Shown here: positions 63,229 to 64,000 of the stretch, in pieces
Numbering within the stretch: the stretch's first letter is position 1
Layout: each line of letters begins with the position of its first letter
Assembly: GCF_029689945.1 (NCBI RefSeq)
Contig: NZ_CP121451.1
Coordinates: forward strand, 3,782,001-3,846,000
Reading direction: 5' to 3'
From: Paenibacillus amylolyticus
GTDB lineage: Bacteria > Bacillota > Bacilli > Paenibacillales > Paenibacillaceae
Length of the DNA stretch: 64,000 nt
Notes under the pieces: generated by a model
Told to the model about the DNA's origin: nothing
Database searches by the model: none
The model's input: the letters and a program-made list of their open reading frames with translations, nothing else
Program-made: the position numbers and the translations under genes

Positions 63229-64000
63229 ATCATACGAATCCGAAGCAGGAAAAGCGTGACGAATGGATGGGACAGCTGCATCGGAATCATATTCAGCAGG
63301 TGGCCAGATGGCGGCATCAAGTGCTTGCCGTACAGTTATCTATGCTTGTATGTATGTTTTTGTTATGGGAAGTGGCAGGCAGACTCCGTTGGATTGATGT
63401 ACTGTTATTCAGTTATCCAAGCAAGATTTTTGCTCAGATTGGCAAGGACATCGCTAGTGGGGAATTATGGGCGCATGTTGGGGTAACCGTAGGGGAAACG
63501 GCTGTTGGCTTTTTGCTCGGGACACTTGTTGGAACCTTGCTTGCTGTTCTGATTTGGTGGTCACCTTTTTTGTCCAAAGTGCTGGACCCTTATATGGTTG
63601 TGTTCAACAGTATGCCAAAGGTAGCACTCGGCCCAATCTTTATCGTCATGTTCGGCGCAGGGTTTACAGCCATTGTCATGACTACATTGTCCATCACGGT
63701 CATTATCACAACATTGGTCGTCTACAACAGCTTCAATGAAGTGGATCCTAACTATATTAAAGTCATTCGTACGTTTGGTGGAGATCGTTCCGAGATTTTT
63801 ACGAAAGTAGTATTGCCAGCTTCTTTTCCTGCGATTGTATCCACCTTGAAGGTGAACGTGGGCATGGCTTGGGTGGGTGTAATTGTAGGTGAGTTTCTGG
63901 TCGCCAAACAAGGGCTTGGTTATCTCATTATCTACGGATTCCAGGTATTCAACTTCACGCTTGTATTGTCGAGTCTGTTGATTATTGCGGCAGTTGCAAC
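63225..64000 (+). CDS. ABC importer permease, NitT/TauT (SsuC) type (3' truncated by window edge)
   Basis: An open frame from GTG 63225 to the right edge, at least 258 residues, overlapping the ATPase stop. It has a charged N-terminus (MNHTNPKQEKRDEWMGQLHR), about six membrane segments, the DPYMVVFNSMPKVALGPIFI segment, and the ATPase-coupling loop with GVIVGEFLVAKQGLGYLI. No frameshift is seen. Confidence 0.92.
   Translation, partial: MNHTNPKQEKRDEWMGQLHRNHIQQVARWRHQVLAVQLSMLVCMFLLWEVAGRLRWIDVLLFSYPSKIFAQIGKDIASGELWAHVGVTVGETAVGFLLGTLVGTLLAVLIWWSPFLSKVLDPYMVVFNSMPKVALGPIFIVMFGAGFTAIVMTTLSITVIITTLVVYNSFNEVDPNYIKVIRTFGGDRSEIFTKVVLPASFPAIVSTLKVNVGMAWVGVIVGEFLVAKQGLGYLIIYGFQVFNFTLVLSSLLIIAAVA

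Overview
The window reads as chromosomal DNA of a Firmicute, most probably a Paenibacillus. Signs of this are strong AGGAGG-type ribosome binding sites with frequent GTG/TTG starts, a tyrosine T-box, LicT-type antitermination, YjfB and YxcD family proteins, a stalk-domain (copper amine oxidase N-terminal type) protein, and GH78/GH1 plant-glycan enzymes. The genus is inferred from gene content; no database search was possible. There are no rRNA or tRNA genes, CRISPR arrays, phage genes or complete insertion sequences.

Layout. 1-3150: end of a GH78 alpha-L-rhamnosidase gene and an acyltransferase-3 membrane protein. 3430-26838: a long, tightly packed, almost wholly plus-strand biosynthetic cluster. 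It has an AraC regulator, three free-standing carrier proteins, three different adenylate-forming enzymes (two acyl/aminoacyl-ligase types and one PaaK type), a LysA-type PLP decarboxylase, an Mrp-type P-loop ATPase, an APH-fold kinase, an aldo/keto reductase, a PhyH-type dioxygenase, a free-standing paralogue of the AsnRS catalytic core, an SDR, an HPr-kinase-like protein, a Nudix hydrolase, a methyltransferase, a nucleotidyltransferase-family protein, an acyl-CoA-dehydrogenase-like protein, two ABC exporter half-molecules and two divergent BtrH-like proteins. No NRPS or PKS module is present. This is the exciting part of the window. 26904-34211: a small membrane protein, then a LicT-type antiterminator, two tandem beta-glucoside PTS EIIBCA genes and a GH1 6-phospho-beta-glucosidase, controlled by four RAT elements. 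34344-50943: an assortment of accessory genes (membrane-anchored subtilase, GNAT, SMI1/KNR4, two HAD phosphatases, stalk-domain protein, a minus-strand MFS/aminotransferase/dehydrogenase group, RluF-type pseudouridine synthase, AraC-EamA pair, OYE/TetR pair, Dabb and NRDE proteins). 51243-64000: NCS2 purine permease, SelO, two immunity-like proteins, T-box plus tyrS, yxcD pair, PadR regulator, beta-carbonic anhydrase, M32 carboxypeptidase, and a NitT/TauT-type ABC importer running off the right edge.

Sequence quality. About thirty genes, including the housekeeping tyrS, are split by a one-base frameshift. In nearly all of them restoring one base to a homopolymer (often a G run one base short) rejoins the two halves into a full family match. 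I treat these as consensus errors rather than pseudogenes and give the rejoined spans; several C-terminal and N-terminal pieces were recovered by hand this way.

How the cluster may work (inference). A ligase, a carrier protein and a PLP decarboxylase are the set used elsewhere to make a carrier-bound amine from an amino acid (vicenistatin/butirosin style). The AsnRS-like enzyme and the other two ligases could activate further acids. SDR, AKR, PhyH and ACAD proteins would adjust oxidation state, the methyltransferase and kinases would decorate the product, BtrH-like proteins could transfer the carrier-bound acyl group, and the ABC pair would export the product.
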